From Planctomycetota bacterium (GTDB lineage Bacteria; Planctomycetota; Phycisphaerae; Sedimentisphaerales; Anaerobacaceae): a stretch of DNA of 9,194 bases. Every line of letters begins with the position of its first letter. The first letter of the stretch is position 1. Location of the stretch: the NCBI GenBank assembly GCA_003644295.1, contig QNBZ01000035.1, positions 1-9,194 on the forward strand. Reading direction: 5' to 3'. The notes beneath the pieces are model-generated. The model did not search any database and had not been told where the DNA came from. It saw nothing but the letters and a program-made list of their open reading frames with translations. Both the position numbers and the translations under genes were made by a program. Positions 1-7,526 of the stretch are shown piece after piece.

Positions 1-90
1 CCAGCGTTGTTGTACCGGATGCCATAATTTTGCGGTGATATCTCTGTTATTTTATTTGATGTTTTTGGTAATTTTAACAGTCAGTCAGTT

Positions 91-97
91 AGAAGGA
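91..97 (+). promoter_or_regulatory. Ribosome binding site for the EIIC gene (decides a TTG start)
   Basis: AGAAGGA lies 7 bases before a TTG at 105-107. No ATG or GTG in that frame gives a better fit, and the protein from this TTG begins exactly where fructose-family EIIC proteins normally begin, a short basic stretch before the first membrane segment. The 104 bases upstream contain three tandem CAGT units (78-89). I could not pick out a convincing sigma70-type promoter there. Confidence 0.7.
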
Positions 98-104
98 TAA
101 ACAT

Positions 105-1175
105 TTGGAGCATCGTATAAAACAGTTTTTTGCGAGAGAGAAGCAGTATCTTTTGACTGGTGTATCTTTTGCTATTCCATTTATAGCAAGTGGAGGTATT
201 CTGATTGCTACAGCGATAGCTTTAGCTCCTATGGGTGAAGCTGGGCCGGACTTTTCAAACTCTCCTATTCTGAAACATATATTGTCGATAGGTCAGGCAT
301 CGTTCAAGTTGTTGCTTCCTGTTCTTGCCGGCTATATTTCTTATGCTATAGCAAACAAACCTGGGCTTGTAGCTGGATTTGTTGGTGGTTTTTTTGCGTC
401 AATGCCGCACATGGTTGGCGATAAATCTGCCAATGCCGGTTTTCTCGGAGCATTGTTTGCGGGACTCGTAGCCGGGCATTTTGTTAACATTCTCAAGAAG
501 GTGCCGACGCACAAGCTTATCCGTCCAATAATGCCGATATTACTGATACCGGTTACTTCATCTCTTGTTATTGGCACATTGATGTTTTTTGTGAGCCTTC
601 CTATCGCTGGTATTATGGTTAGTCTCGGTGAATGGCTAAGATATATGCAGACCGGCAATGCTGTCTTTCTCGCTTTAGTGCTTGGTGCTATGATAGCATT
701 TGATATGGGAGGGCCGGTAAATAAGGCGGCTTTTTTCTTCGGGGCATCAATGATTGAGCAGGGTAATTATGCAATTATGGGGGCGGTGGCTGCGGCGATT
801 TGTACCCCACCGTTAGGATTGGGACTTGCTACATTGATACATAAAAAAAGTTGGACTGACGAGCAAAGAGAGTCCGGCATAGCAGCTCTCGGAATGGGAA
901 TGATTGGTATTACAGAAGGTGCGATTCCCTTTGCTGCATCTGACCCTCTTAGAGTTATCCCCTGTATTATGGTTGGTTCTATGACAGCTTCTACGATAGC
1001 TATGCTTAGTAATGTAGGTAACCACGCACCGCACGGCGGGCCGATTGTATTGGCAGTTGTGGATAATAAGATTATGTATGTTGTTGCTATCGTAATAGGT
1101 AGTATTGTAACCGCATTTGCGATAAATCTGGTGAAAAATTTTACTAACAATAATCTTAATGGTAAAGGAGCATAA
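105..1175 (+). CDS. PTS fructose/mannose-family permease, EIIC component
   Basis: This is the integral membrane sugar channel of a fructose-family PTS, which moves the sugar across the inner membrane while EIIB phosphorylates it. The 356-residue protein is almost entirely hydrophobic segments. It carries family signatures: an N-terminal LLTGVSFAIPFIASGG stretch (about 16-31), FDMGGPVNKAAF (199-210), the strongly conserved GITEGAIPFA loop (268-277) and PHGGPIV (309-315). Its length matches stand-alone EIIC proteins such as FrwC (about 360 residues) and it has no fused EIIA or EIIB. The TTG start follows a good Shine-Dalgarno sequence. It is the first gene of a tight operon, with EIIB starting one base after its stop. 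Fructose, mannose or a mannoside are the likely substrates; the sequence alone cannot decide between them. Confidence 0.93.
   Translation: MEHRIKQFFAREKQYLLTGVSFAIPFIASGGILIATAIALAPMGEAGPDFSNSPILKHILSIGQASFKLLLPVLAGYISYAIANKPGLVAGFVGGFFASMPHMVGDKSANAGFLGALFAGLVAGHFVNILKKVPTHKLIRPIMPILLIPVTSSLVIGTLMFFVSLPIAGIMVSLGEWLRYMQTGNAVFLALVLGAMIAFDMGGPVNKAAFFFGASMIEQGNYAIMGAVAAAICTPPLGLGLATLIHKKSWTDEQRESGIAALGMGMIGITEGAIPFAASDPLRVIPCIMVGSMTASTIAMLSNVGNHAPHGGPIVLAVVDNKIMYVVAIVIGSIVTAFAINLVKNFTNNNLNGKGA
1164..1170 (+). promoter_or_regulatory. Ribosome binding site for the EIIB gene (decides the start)
   Basis: AAAGGAG lies 6 bases before ATG 1177. It favours this start over an in-frame upstream GTG at 1159, which would overlap the end of the EIIC gene and add six residues (MVKEHK) that EIIB proteins lack. 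Confidence 0.75.
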
Positions 1176-1176
1176 A

Positions 1177-1476
1177 ATGAAGTTTGTAGCAGTTACAGCA
1201 TGTCCGACCGGTATAGCCCATACTTATATGGCTGCTGAAAACCTTGAGAAAACAGCCAAAGTACTTGGTCATGTGATTAAAGTTGAGACACAGGGTGCAA
1301 TGGGTATCGAGAACGAAATTACGCCTGCTGATATCGAGGGAGCGGATGCATTTATTCTTGCATCTGATATTGCCATAGAACAGATTGAGAGGTTTTCTGG
1401 TTTACCAAAGATTGAGGTTCCTGTGCAATTGGCGTTGAAGGACCCTAAGAGCATATTCAAGAAAAAACCCTGCTGA
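1177..1476 (+). CDS. PTS fructose-family EIIB component
   Basis: This cytoplasmic phosphocarrier takes phosphate from EIIA onto a cysteine and passes it to the sugar bound by EIIC. The 99-residue protein is a complete single EIIB domain of the usual size (FryB and FrwB are just over 100 residues). It opens with a beta strand followed by the phosphocysteine loop ACPTGIAHTYMAAE, with the active cysteine at residue 9. Further family features are the VETQGAMG stretch near residues 36-43 and the ADAFILASDIAIE strand and helix near 61-73. The gene starts one base after the EIIC stop, so the two are very likely translationally coupled. The 39-base gap after it holds a small hairpin (1481-1498) before the next gene. 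Confidence 0.94.
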   Translation: MKFVAVTACPTGIAHTYMAAENLEKTAKVLGHVIKVETQGAMGIENEITPADIEGADAFILASDIAIEQIERFSGLPKIEVPVQLALKDPKSIFKKKPC

Positions 1477-1515
1477 AAATTACTGTGAAAATACAGTGGA
1501 AAGTGCTGCCTAATC

Positions 1516-4059
1516 GTGAGTGTTCAGACCATTACTTTTGAGTATGAATTTGTTTGCCCATTGCCAAATGGATTACACGCGAGACCTGCTAATTGTTTTG
1601 AGCAGGTGATAGTTAATTTTGCCAGCGATATTTCAGTTGTCAATTTGAATAGTAACAAAAAAGCTAACGGGAAAAGTGTGTTGTCGCTGATTGGGGCGGA
1701 TATTAAAAAGGGGGATAAGTGCCTGGTCAGAATACAAGGTAATGATGCCAAACCGGCTTATGATGCAATAGTAGAGTTTATTGAGCATAGGATGCCAGAT
1801 TGCGATGCTGCTTTACCAGAAGTGGTTTATGGAACTAATGAGGTTGTCTTACCTCCTATACTTGAGGATGCTGGAGTTGATGTGATTTCTGGCAGTCCCG
1901 TGGTTCCTGGAATTGGCAGGGGGAAAGCTGTTTTTTTTGAAGGCCTGAAACTTCCAGAGAGTCTCGATACAGGCGATTTTGTTGATGCTAATGAGGAATT
2001 AAATGAAGTAGAAAGAGCTGTTTCTGAATTCAACAGCGATATAGCGGCAAATCTTTCTTCTGGAAAAGCCACAGTTATAGAGCGTGAAATACTTGATACT
2101 CATTTATCCATTGCTAACGATGTTGAACTGCTAAACGAAATCAGGTATCTGATAAGTGAGAAGGGCGTAAGTGCTGGTGAAGCGATAGTTTCTGCGGTAG
2201 AACACTTCTCTAAAGTACTGAAAATGGCTAAAAGTAAGTTAGTTCAAGAGAGGGTTCTTGATCTTCAGGACGTCTATTCTCAAATACTTAAGAAGATATA
2301 TCACGGCAAAATAGACGATAGCGTAAAGTTAGAATCTCATTCGGTATGTATTGCCGGCAATCTCACGCCGTCTCAGTTTATGTCTCTTGATAAAGAAAAA
2401 CTAAAAGGTATGGTGTTGTCGCGCGCTGGAAATACATCACATACCGTGATACTTGCAAGGTCGTTTGGCATACCAACATTAACTGGTGTTGGTGAAGTTT
2501 GTTTGAATATTGAAAGTGGTAAAGAGGTCATAGTTGACGCAGACCTTGGCATTATTGTTACTGAAATCAATGAAAAAGTAGAGCGTTATTATGCATTAGA
2601 GAATAGAAAACAAAAGGCAATAGCTCAGAAGTATGCTGCTTTTAAAGAAAAGCCGGCTATTACAAAAGATGGTTCCAGCATTGAAGTTATGGCTAATGTT
2701 GCAACCGCTGACGAAGTTAAAATTGCTATTGCTAATGGAGCGCAGGGTATAGGTCTTTTTCGGACCGAAATACTTTTTATGGATAGAAAAGAAGCTCCAA
2801 GTGAAGATGAACAATTTGAAGAATACAGAAAAGCAGCAGAAAATGCCAAAGGCAATCAAGTTGTCATCCGAACCTTTGATATAGGCGGAGATAAGCCTAT
2901 TGGATACCTTAACCTGCCTAAAGAGGAAAACCCATTCCTTGGTTACAGGGCGGTTCGGATTTATCGTGAATATGAGAACCTTTTCAAAGATCAACTCCGA
3001 GCGATTCTCAGGGCGTCTGTATATGGTAATCTCAAACTGATGATTCCTATGATATCTTGTGTTGAAGAGGTATTATGGGTCAAAGAGAAGGTCAAGCAAG
3101 TAAAAGAAGAGCTTGATTCAGAATCCATAAGTTATAACTCTGATATAAAGCTTGGTATAATGGTCGAGGTACCTGCCATTGCTTTCATAATACCCCGCGT
3201 GAGTAAGGAAGTCGATTTTTTCAGTATTGGTACTAATGATCTCACACAGTATTTGCTTGCAGCAGATAGAGGCAATGAGAAAGTGAAATTCCTTTACAAT
3301 TCAAACCATCCTGCTCTGCTGTTACTCATCAAGAAAATCGTAGATGATGCCCGTGCAAACGGCACTTGGGTAGGTATGTGTGGAGAAATGGCAGGCAAAG
3401 CTGAAAACCTTCCTATTCTACTTGGATTAGGACTTGATGAGATAAGTATGGCGTCTCCATTTATCGCCGGAATTAAAGCCGAATGTGCCGGTTTGGACAG
3501 GGCGCTTTGTGAAGAATTAGTCGCCAAAGTTTTGAATTGTGCAAGTGTTGGTCAGGTAGAGGCGGTAGTGGCCGAGCAGAGTCATAAGGATTTTCCTGCT
3601 GTGATTGAAGCTGGTCTGGTCGACCTTCATGTAGATTGTACTGATAAGGCAGAGATAATTAAATATACTTCTGATATATTATGTATCAATGGCAGAACAA
3701 ATTATCCTCTTGAGATAGAAAGAGATTTTTGGAAACGAGAGGCGGCATATTCGACGGGGCTTGGGCATGGATTCGCAGTCCCACACTGTAAGAGTAAGCG
3801 CGTTAAGTGTCACTCTATATGCGTCTTCCGGCTTAACAAGCCGATTGAATGGAATGCAATTGATAAGAAGCCCGTGGATGTGATTATTGCGATGGTAATA
3901 AAAGATGGTGAGAATGCCGGTAATTCGCATATGCGGATATTCTCGCGTCTTGCCAAAAAAATATTGCACGAAAAATTTCGAAATAAACTTAGGGCTTTGT
4001 TGAGTGAACGCGAGGTTGTGAGTTTTCTTTACGACCAGTTGGGCCTTACAGATATATAA
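1516..4059 (+). CDS. Multiphosphoryl transfer protein, HPr-Enzyme I-EIIA fusion (FryA/FrwA-like)
   Basis: This cytoplasmic 847-residue fusion carries the whole soluble phosphorelay from PEP to EIIB. Residues 1-95 are HPr, with phospho-histidine 21 in NGLHARPA and Ser54 in NGKSVLSL at the place of the regulatory serine of Gram-positive HPr. Residues about 125-690 are Enzyme I: active His309 in GNTSHTVILARS, then PEP-site motifs GLFRTEILFMDR (Arg416), RTFDIGGDKP (Arg452), IMVEVPA (Glu551), GTNDLTQY with Arg585, and GMCGEMAG (Cys622). Residues about 695-847 are a fructose-type EIIA with His757 in GFAVPHC and a second conserved histidine, His805. The length and order match E. coli FryA/FrwA (about 830 residues), not FruB-type proteins, which begin with EIIA. 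The start is a GTG: the frame opens only at 1489 and has no earlier start codon. No good Shine-Dalgarno precedes it, so its translation may depend on EIIB. Confidence 0.95.
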   Translation: MSVQTITFEYEFVCPLPNGLHARPANCFEQVIVNFASDISVVNLNSNKKANGKSVLSLIGADIKKGDKCLVRIQGNDAKPAYDAIVEFIEHRMPDCDAALPEVVYGTNEVVLPPILEDAGVDVISGSPVVPGIGRGKAVFFEGLKLPESLDTGDFVDANEELNEVERAVSEFNSDIAANLSSGKATVIEREILDTHLSIANDVELLNEIRYLISEKGVSAGEAIVSAVEHFSKVLKMAKSKLVQERVLDLQDVYSQILKKIYHGKIDDSVKLESHSVCIAGNLTPSQFMSLDKEKLKGMVLSRAGNTSHTVILARSFGIPTLTGVGEVCLNIESGKEVIVDADLGIIVTEINEKVERYYALENRKQKAIAQKYAAFKEKPAITKDGSSIEVMANVATADEVKIAIANGAQGIGLFRTEILFMDRKEAPSEDEQFEEYRKAAENAKGNQVVIRTFDIGGDKPIGYLNLPKEENPFLGYRAVRIYREYENLFKDQLRAILRASVYGNLKLMIPMISCVEEVLWVKEKVKQVKEELDSESISYNSDIKLGIMVEVPAIAFIIPRVSKEVDFFSIGTNDLTQYLLAADRGNEKVKFLYNSNHPALLLLIKKIVDDARANGTWVGMCGEMAGKAENLPILLGLGLDEISMASPFIAGIKAECAGLDRALCEELVAKVLNCASVGQVEAVVAEQSHKDFPAVIEAGLVDLHVDCTDKAEIIKYTSDILCINGRTNYPLEIERDFWKREAAYSTGLGHGFAVPHCKSKRVKCHSICVFRLNKPIEWNAIDKKPVDVIIAMVIKDGENAGNSHMRIFSRLAKKILHEKFRNKLRALLSEREVVSFLYDQLGLTDI

Positions 4060-4104
4060 CAAATGAATGTAGATGTCCAATTATGCGGGAGTTGTTTGTT
4101 ATAA

Positions 4105-4110
4105 AAAAGG
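4105..4110 (+). promoter_or_regulatory. Ribosome binding site for the mannosidase (decides the start)
   Basis: AAAAGG lies 8 bases before ATG 4119. That start gives a clean signal peptide beginning MKKLMF. An in-frame ATG at 4083 would add 12 residues (MRELFVIKKVNV) before it and has no comparable Shine-Dalgarno. Confidence 0.6.
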
Positions 4111-4118
4111 TAAATGTC

Positions 4119-7100
4119 ATGAAAAAGTTAATGTTTGTGCTGTTAGTTTCTTTAATTGCGAGTGTAGTGTTAGGTGCCGTTGGACAAAAACCTGATATGA
4201 CTAAAGATAAAATTTTATATACCATCGGCTATGCCCACCTTGATACACAGTGGCGATGGGATTATCAAACGACTATAGATTCTTTTATTAAGAACACGCT
4301 GGACGATAACTTTGACAGATTCGAAAAATATCCGGGATATGTATTTAATTTTACCGGTGCAGTACGTTATGAAATGATGAAAGAGTACTATCCGGAAAAG
4401 TACGAAAAATTAAAGGAATATATCAGGCAGGGACGTTGGTTTGTTGCGGGTTCATCTGTTGATGAAGGTGAAGTGATTATCTCATCGCCGGAGTCAATTA
4501 TTCGCCAGATACTTTACGGTAATGGATATTTTAGAAAAGAATTTGGCAAAGAAAGTGTCGATTGTCTGCTTCCAGACGACTTTGGCTATCCGGCTTCTCT
4601 GCCGTCTATTTTGGCACATTGCGGCCTAAAGGGATTTTCTACTCAAAAATTGCATCCAAACTGGGGGTCCGCCGTTGGTATACCATTCAAGATTGGTGTC
4701 TGGGAAGGGCCTGACGGCAGTTCTGTTATTGCAGCTTTAGACCCCGGCTGCTATGGCGATGCATATAAAGGGCGATTGGATAAATGCGAGTATTGGATTA
4801 ACCGTGTAAATGAAAACGGAAAGAAGTACGGCGTTTTTGCTGATTATCATTACTATGGCGTTGGGGATGTAGGTGGTGCACCCAGAGATAAGGATGTCAA
4901 AAACTATGTCAGTTGTGTAGATAATCCGGATAGTCAGATACGCGTTTATCTAACATCTTCCGACCAGATGTACAAGGACATCACTCCGAAACAAAAAAGG
5001 CAGTTACCTAAATATAAAGGCGATTTGCTTTTGAAAGAACATTCGGCTGGCTCTTTAAGTTCACAGGCCTATATGAAGCGTTGCAATCGTAAAAATGAAC
5101 AATTGGCGGACTCTGCAGAACGTGCTGCTGTGACGGCACAATGGCTCGGCGCAGCAGATTATCCACAAGAAAAATTAACAAGGTCGTGGATACGTGTTCT
5201 TGCCAATCAAATGCATGACATTCTTCCCGGTACATCTATCCCAAGGGCTTATAACTACGCTTACAATGACGAATTTATCGCATTGAACGGTTTTGCCGCT
5301 TCACTGGAAAATTCCGTTGGTGCCGTATCCAGCATTCTGGATACCAATACAAAGGGAAAGGCAATTGTTGTTTATAACCCGCTGGCAACTGAACGTGAAG
5401 ATATTGTCGAAGCTGAAGTGAAATTTACAGAAGGAACGCCCAGAGCTGTTAAGGTTTTTAATCCTGATGGCGGTGAAGTGGCTTCACAAATTATTTCAAG
5501 AAGTAAAGATTCGATAAAAATTTTGTTTATCGCCAAAGTACCGTCCGTAGGCTTTGCAATATATGATGTGCAGCCCGCCTCAAGTATTTGCAAAATGCAA
5601 ACCGGTCTTAGTATTAAGGGCAGAACCCTTGAGAATAACTATTACAAAGTGGTAATCAACAGATATGGTGACATAGCAAGCATTTTTGACAAGAAAGCAG
5701 TTAGAGAATTGCTTGCCGGAACGGCACGATTGGAATTTCTGTCAGAAAGCCCCAGGAACTACCCTGCGTGGAATATGGAATGGAAAGACAGGCAAAATCC
5801 TCCGATTGGGTATGTCGATGGTCAAGCAACAATCAAAATTGTCGAGAAAGGGCCTGTCCGTGTTGCCCTTGAAGTTGTTCGCAAAAGCAGAGGTTCTATA
5901 TTCAAACAGCAGATTCGCCTTTCTGGAGGGGATGCCGGCAGAAGAGTGGAAGTCAAAAACCATATCGACTGGCAGACCACCGGAGTGTCTCTCAAGGCAG
6001 CATTTCCATTGACCGTAAGCAATGCCAATGCTACATATAACTGGGGGTTAAGTACTATTGAGCGTGGGAATAATTGTCCTGTAAAATATGAAGTGCCATC
6101 CCACGAGTGGTTTGACCTTACTGATTCAAACGGCAGTTATGGCGTTACGATTCTTGAGGATTGTAAGTTTGGTTCAGATAAGCCGTCCGACAACATAGTC
6201 AGACTGACACTTCTATACACTCCGGATACCTCGAAGGCAAAGCCATACTATCAGGAACAAAGATATCAGGATTGGGGTTATCACGATTTCATTTACGGCA
6301 TTTACGGACATAAGGGCGATTGGCGAAAAGGTAGTTCTGAATGGCAGGGGCGACGTTTGAATCAGCCATTGGTCGCTTTTCAGACACCGTCTCATAGCGG
6401 TCAGCTTGGGAAAAAATTCTCGTTTCTTTCTGTTAATACCCATCAGGTTGATGTCCGTGCTGTAAAAAAAGCGGAGAACAGCAAATACACAATTATCCGT
6501 CTGCAGGAACTCTGGGGACAGGATGCAAAAGAAGTAATAATTACCGGGCCGGCGCCAATTGTCTCAGCTTACGAAGTTGATGGTCAGGAAAGACAGATTG
6601 CTCCTGCACTAATTAAGGATGGTAAGCTCGTTCTGGATATGAGCAAATATAGTCCAAGAAGTTTTGCCGTTAAATTTGAGCGGGCATCGGTTGAAGTTGC
6701 TGATTTATGCTTCAAGATGGTTGACTTGGCGTATAACGAAGACGTGGTCAGCACCAACAAAAACAAGGCTGACGGAAAATTCGATAAAGATGGCAGAACT
6801 ATTCCGGCAGAATTACTTCCGAGCTATATCATCAGTGAAGGCATCAGATTCAAGATAGGGGATACATCTGATGGGAAAAACAATGTTCTTGCTTGTCGTG
6901 GACAGACGATTGAGTTACCGCAAGGTGATTATAATCGTATATACTTGCTGGCATCTGCTACTGAGGATACAAGTGGAGTATTTAAAGTCGGTGATTCTGA
7001 GTGCGAACTTGGAGTGCAGTGCTGGACCGGCTATATAGGACAATATGACACAAGAGTTTGGGACAAAAAATTTGGGGAAATAGATCACACATGGGATGGC

Positions 7101-7457
7101 AAATTGACAGGTCTTGAGGTAGGTTATATTAAAAGAGATAATCTTGCTTGGTTTGGTGGCCATAGAAATAATGCTGACGGTTCCTTCGAGGCCTATCATT
7201 ACAGTTATATCTTTAAGTATGCACTTGATATGCCCGCAGGCACAGCGAAGTTAACCCTTCCGGATAATGGGGCTATCAAGATATTTGCTGTAACTGTTGC
7301 GAAGAATGAAAACGATTCTGTAAGGGCCGCTCAACCTTTGTATGATGATTTTACAGGACGCAAGCCGCTATTACTCAGGGTTTTTGTTGATGCAGTTGTC
7401 ATAAAAAATAACCCCTTGTTTTCCAAGGAGTTATGTAATCGGGGAGACAGGATTTGA
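4119..7457 (+). CDS. Secreted GH38 alpha-mannosidase, large form with extra C-terminal domain
   Basis: This is a retaining, zinc-dependent alpha-mannosidase that removes alpha-linked mannose outside the cytoplasm. From ATG 4119 it is 1112 residues. Residues 1-20 form a signal peptide (basic MKK, hydrophobic core, likely cleavage near LGA/VG) with no lipobox cysteine. The GH38 catalytic domain (about 33-300) shows zinc ligands His40 and Asp42 in YAHLDTQWRW and the likely nucleophile Asp153 in LPDDFGYPASLP. The alpha-mannosidase middle domain (about 303-385) has KEHSAGSLSSQAYMKR and NQMHDILPG, with a likely zinc ligand at His366. The GH38 C-terminal beta domain spans about 500-850. A further beta-rich domain (about 860-1065, with GQTIELPQGDYNRIYLLAS) may bind carbohydrate. 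It is the last gene of the PTS operon. Its last 18 or so codons overlie the terminator and 3' end of an antisense tRNA, so the tail is probably not native. E. coli MngB lacks the signal peptide and is shorter. Confidence 0.92.
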   Translation: MKKLMFVLLVSLIASVVLGAVGQKPDMTKDKILYTIGYAHLDTQWRWDYQTTIDSFIKNTLDDNFDRFEKYPGYVFNFTGAVRYEMMKEYYPEKYEKLKEYIRQGRWFVAGSSVDEGEVIISSPESIIRQILYGNGYFRKEFGKESVDCLLPDDFGYPASLPSILAHCGLKGFSTQKLHPNWGSAVGIPFKIGVWEGPDGSSVIAALDPGCYGDAYKGRLDKCEYWINRVNENGKKYGVFADYHYYGVGDVGGAPRDKDVKNYVSCVDNPDSQIRVYLTSSDQMYKDITPKQKRQLPKYKGDLLLKEHSAGSLSSQAYMKRCNRKNEQLADSAERAAVTAQWLGAADYPQEKLTRSWIRVLANQMHDILPGTSIPRAYNYAYNDEFIALNGFAASLENSVGAVSSILDTNTKGKAIVVYNPLATEREDIVEAEVKFTEGTPRAVKVFNPDGGEVASQIISRSKDSIKILFIAKVPSVGFAIYDVQPASSICKMQTGLSIKGRTLENNYYKVVINRYGDIASIFDKKAVRELLAGTARLEFLSESPRNYPAWNMEWKDRQNPPIGYVDGQATIKIVEKGPVRVALEVVRKSRGSIFKQQIRLSGGDAGRRVEVKNHIDWQTTGVSLKAAFPLTVSNANATYNWGLSTIERGNNCPVKYEVPSHEWFDLTDSNGSYGVTILEDCKFGSDKPSDNIVRLTLLYTPDTSKAKPYYQEQRYQDWGYHDFIYGIYGHKGDWRKGSSEWQGRRLNQPLVAFQTPSHSGQLGKKFSFLSVNTHQVDVRAVKKAENSKYTIIRLQELWGQDAKEVIITGPAPIVSAYEVDGQERQIAPALIKDGKLVLDMSKYSPRSFAVKFERASVEVADLCFKMVDLAYNEDVVSTNKNKADGKFDKDGRTIPAELLPSYIISEGIRFKIGDTSDGKNNVLACRGQTIELPQGDYNRIYLLASATEDTSGVFKVGDSECELGVQCWTGYIGQYDTRVWDKKFGEIDHTWDGKLTGLEVGYIKRDNLAWFGGHRNNADGSFEAYHYSYIFKYALDMPAGTAKLTLPDNGAIKIFAVTVAKNENDSVRAAQPLYDDFTGRKPLLLRVFVDAVVIKNNPLFSKELCNRGDRI
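7402..7432 (-). terminator. Intrinsic terminator of tRNA-Pro
   Basis: Read on the - strand, AACTCCTTG and CAAGGGGTT form a 9-bp stem with one G-T wobble and a GAAAA loop, followed by A and then six T (7408-7403). It begins 6 bases past the tRNA 3' end. On the + strand the wobble becomes a C-A mismatch and no T-run follows, so it acts for the tRNA and not for the mannosidase. Confidence 0.75.
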
Positions 7458-7513
7458 ACCTGCGACCTCTGCGTCCCGAACGCAGCGCTCTAGCCAAGCT
7501 GAGCTACTCCCCG
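7439..7513 (-). tRNA. tRNA-Pro, anticodon CGG
   Basis: This is a 75-base cloverleaf on the - strand. The acceptor CGGGGAG pairs fully with CTCCCCG and is followed by discriminator A. The D stem is GCTC/GAGC. The anticodon stem CTGCG/CGCAG encloses the loop TTCGGGA with anticodon CGG (+ strand 7476-7478) and G at position 37, as expected for proline. The T stem GCAGG/CCTGT carries the loop TTCAAAT. The first base C is typical of bacterial tRNA-Pro. The 3' CCA is not encoded and must be added enzymatically. The tRNA reads CCG codons. Its 3' end overlaps the last 19 bases of the oppositely oriented mannosidase frame. Confidence 0.96.
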
Positions 7514-7526
7514 ATAGATTAGTCGT

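Noticed and set aside
78..89. Three tandem CAGT units upstream of the EIIC ribosome site, considered as an operator
   Set aside because: The set is too short and not a true palindrome, and no second copy occurs elsewhere in the upstream region.
767..1150. 127-codon hydrophobic open frame on the - strand
   Set aside because: It is antisense to EIIC. Its hydrophobic look follows from the complement of membrane-protein codons, and the EIIC motifs there are complete.
2596..2994. 132-codon open frame on the - strand
   Set aside because: It lies wholly opposite the Enzyme I PEP-binding region, whose motifs are intact. The antisense product resembles no protein I know and has no ribosome site I could defend.
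3926..3935. Perfect 10-base palindrome CGCATATGCG
   Set aside because: It falls within the EIIA coding region around the conserved His805-Met-Arg codons, so codon constraint or chance explains it.
4063..4104. 13-codon open frame (MNVDVQLCGSCLL) before the mannosidase, a possible leader peptide
   Set aside because: It has no Shine-Dalgarno, no attenuator-like hairpin follows it, and a frame this short is expected by chance.
7402..7432. Terminator of the mannosidase on the + strand
   Set aside because: On the + strand the stem has a C-A mismatch and is followed by TATGTAATC, not a T-run. It also lies before the stop codon. The - strand reading is clearly better.
7439..7515. Integration site (att) with flanking mobile element
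   Set aside because: The tRNA is intact and suggestive, but no integrase, direct repeat of the tRNA end or other mobility gene is present in the window, so I do not annotate an element.
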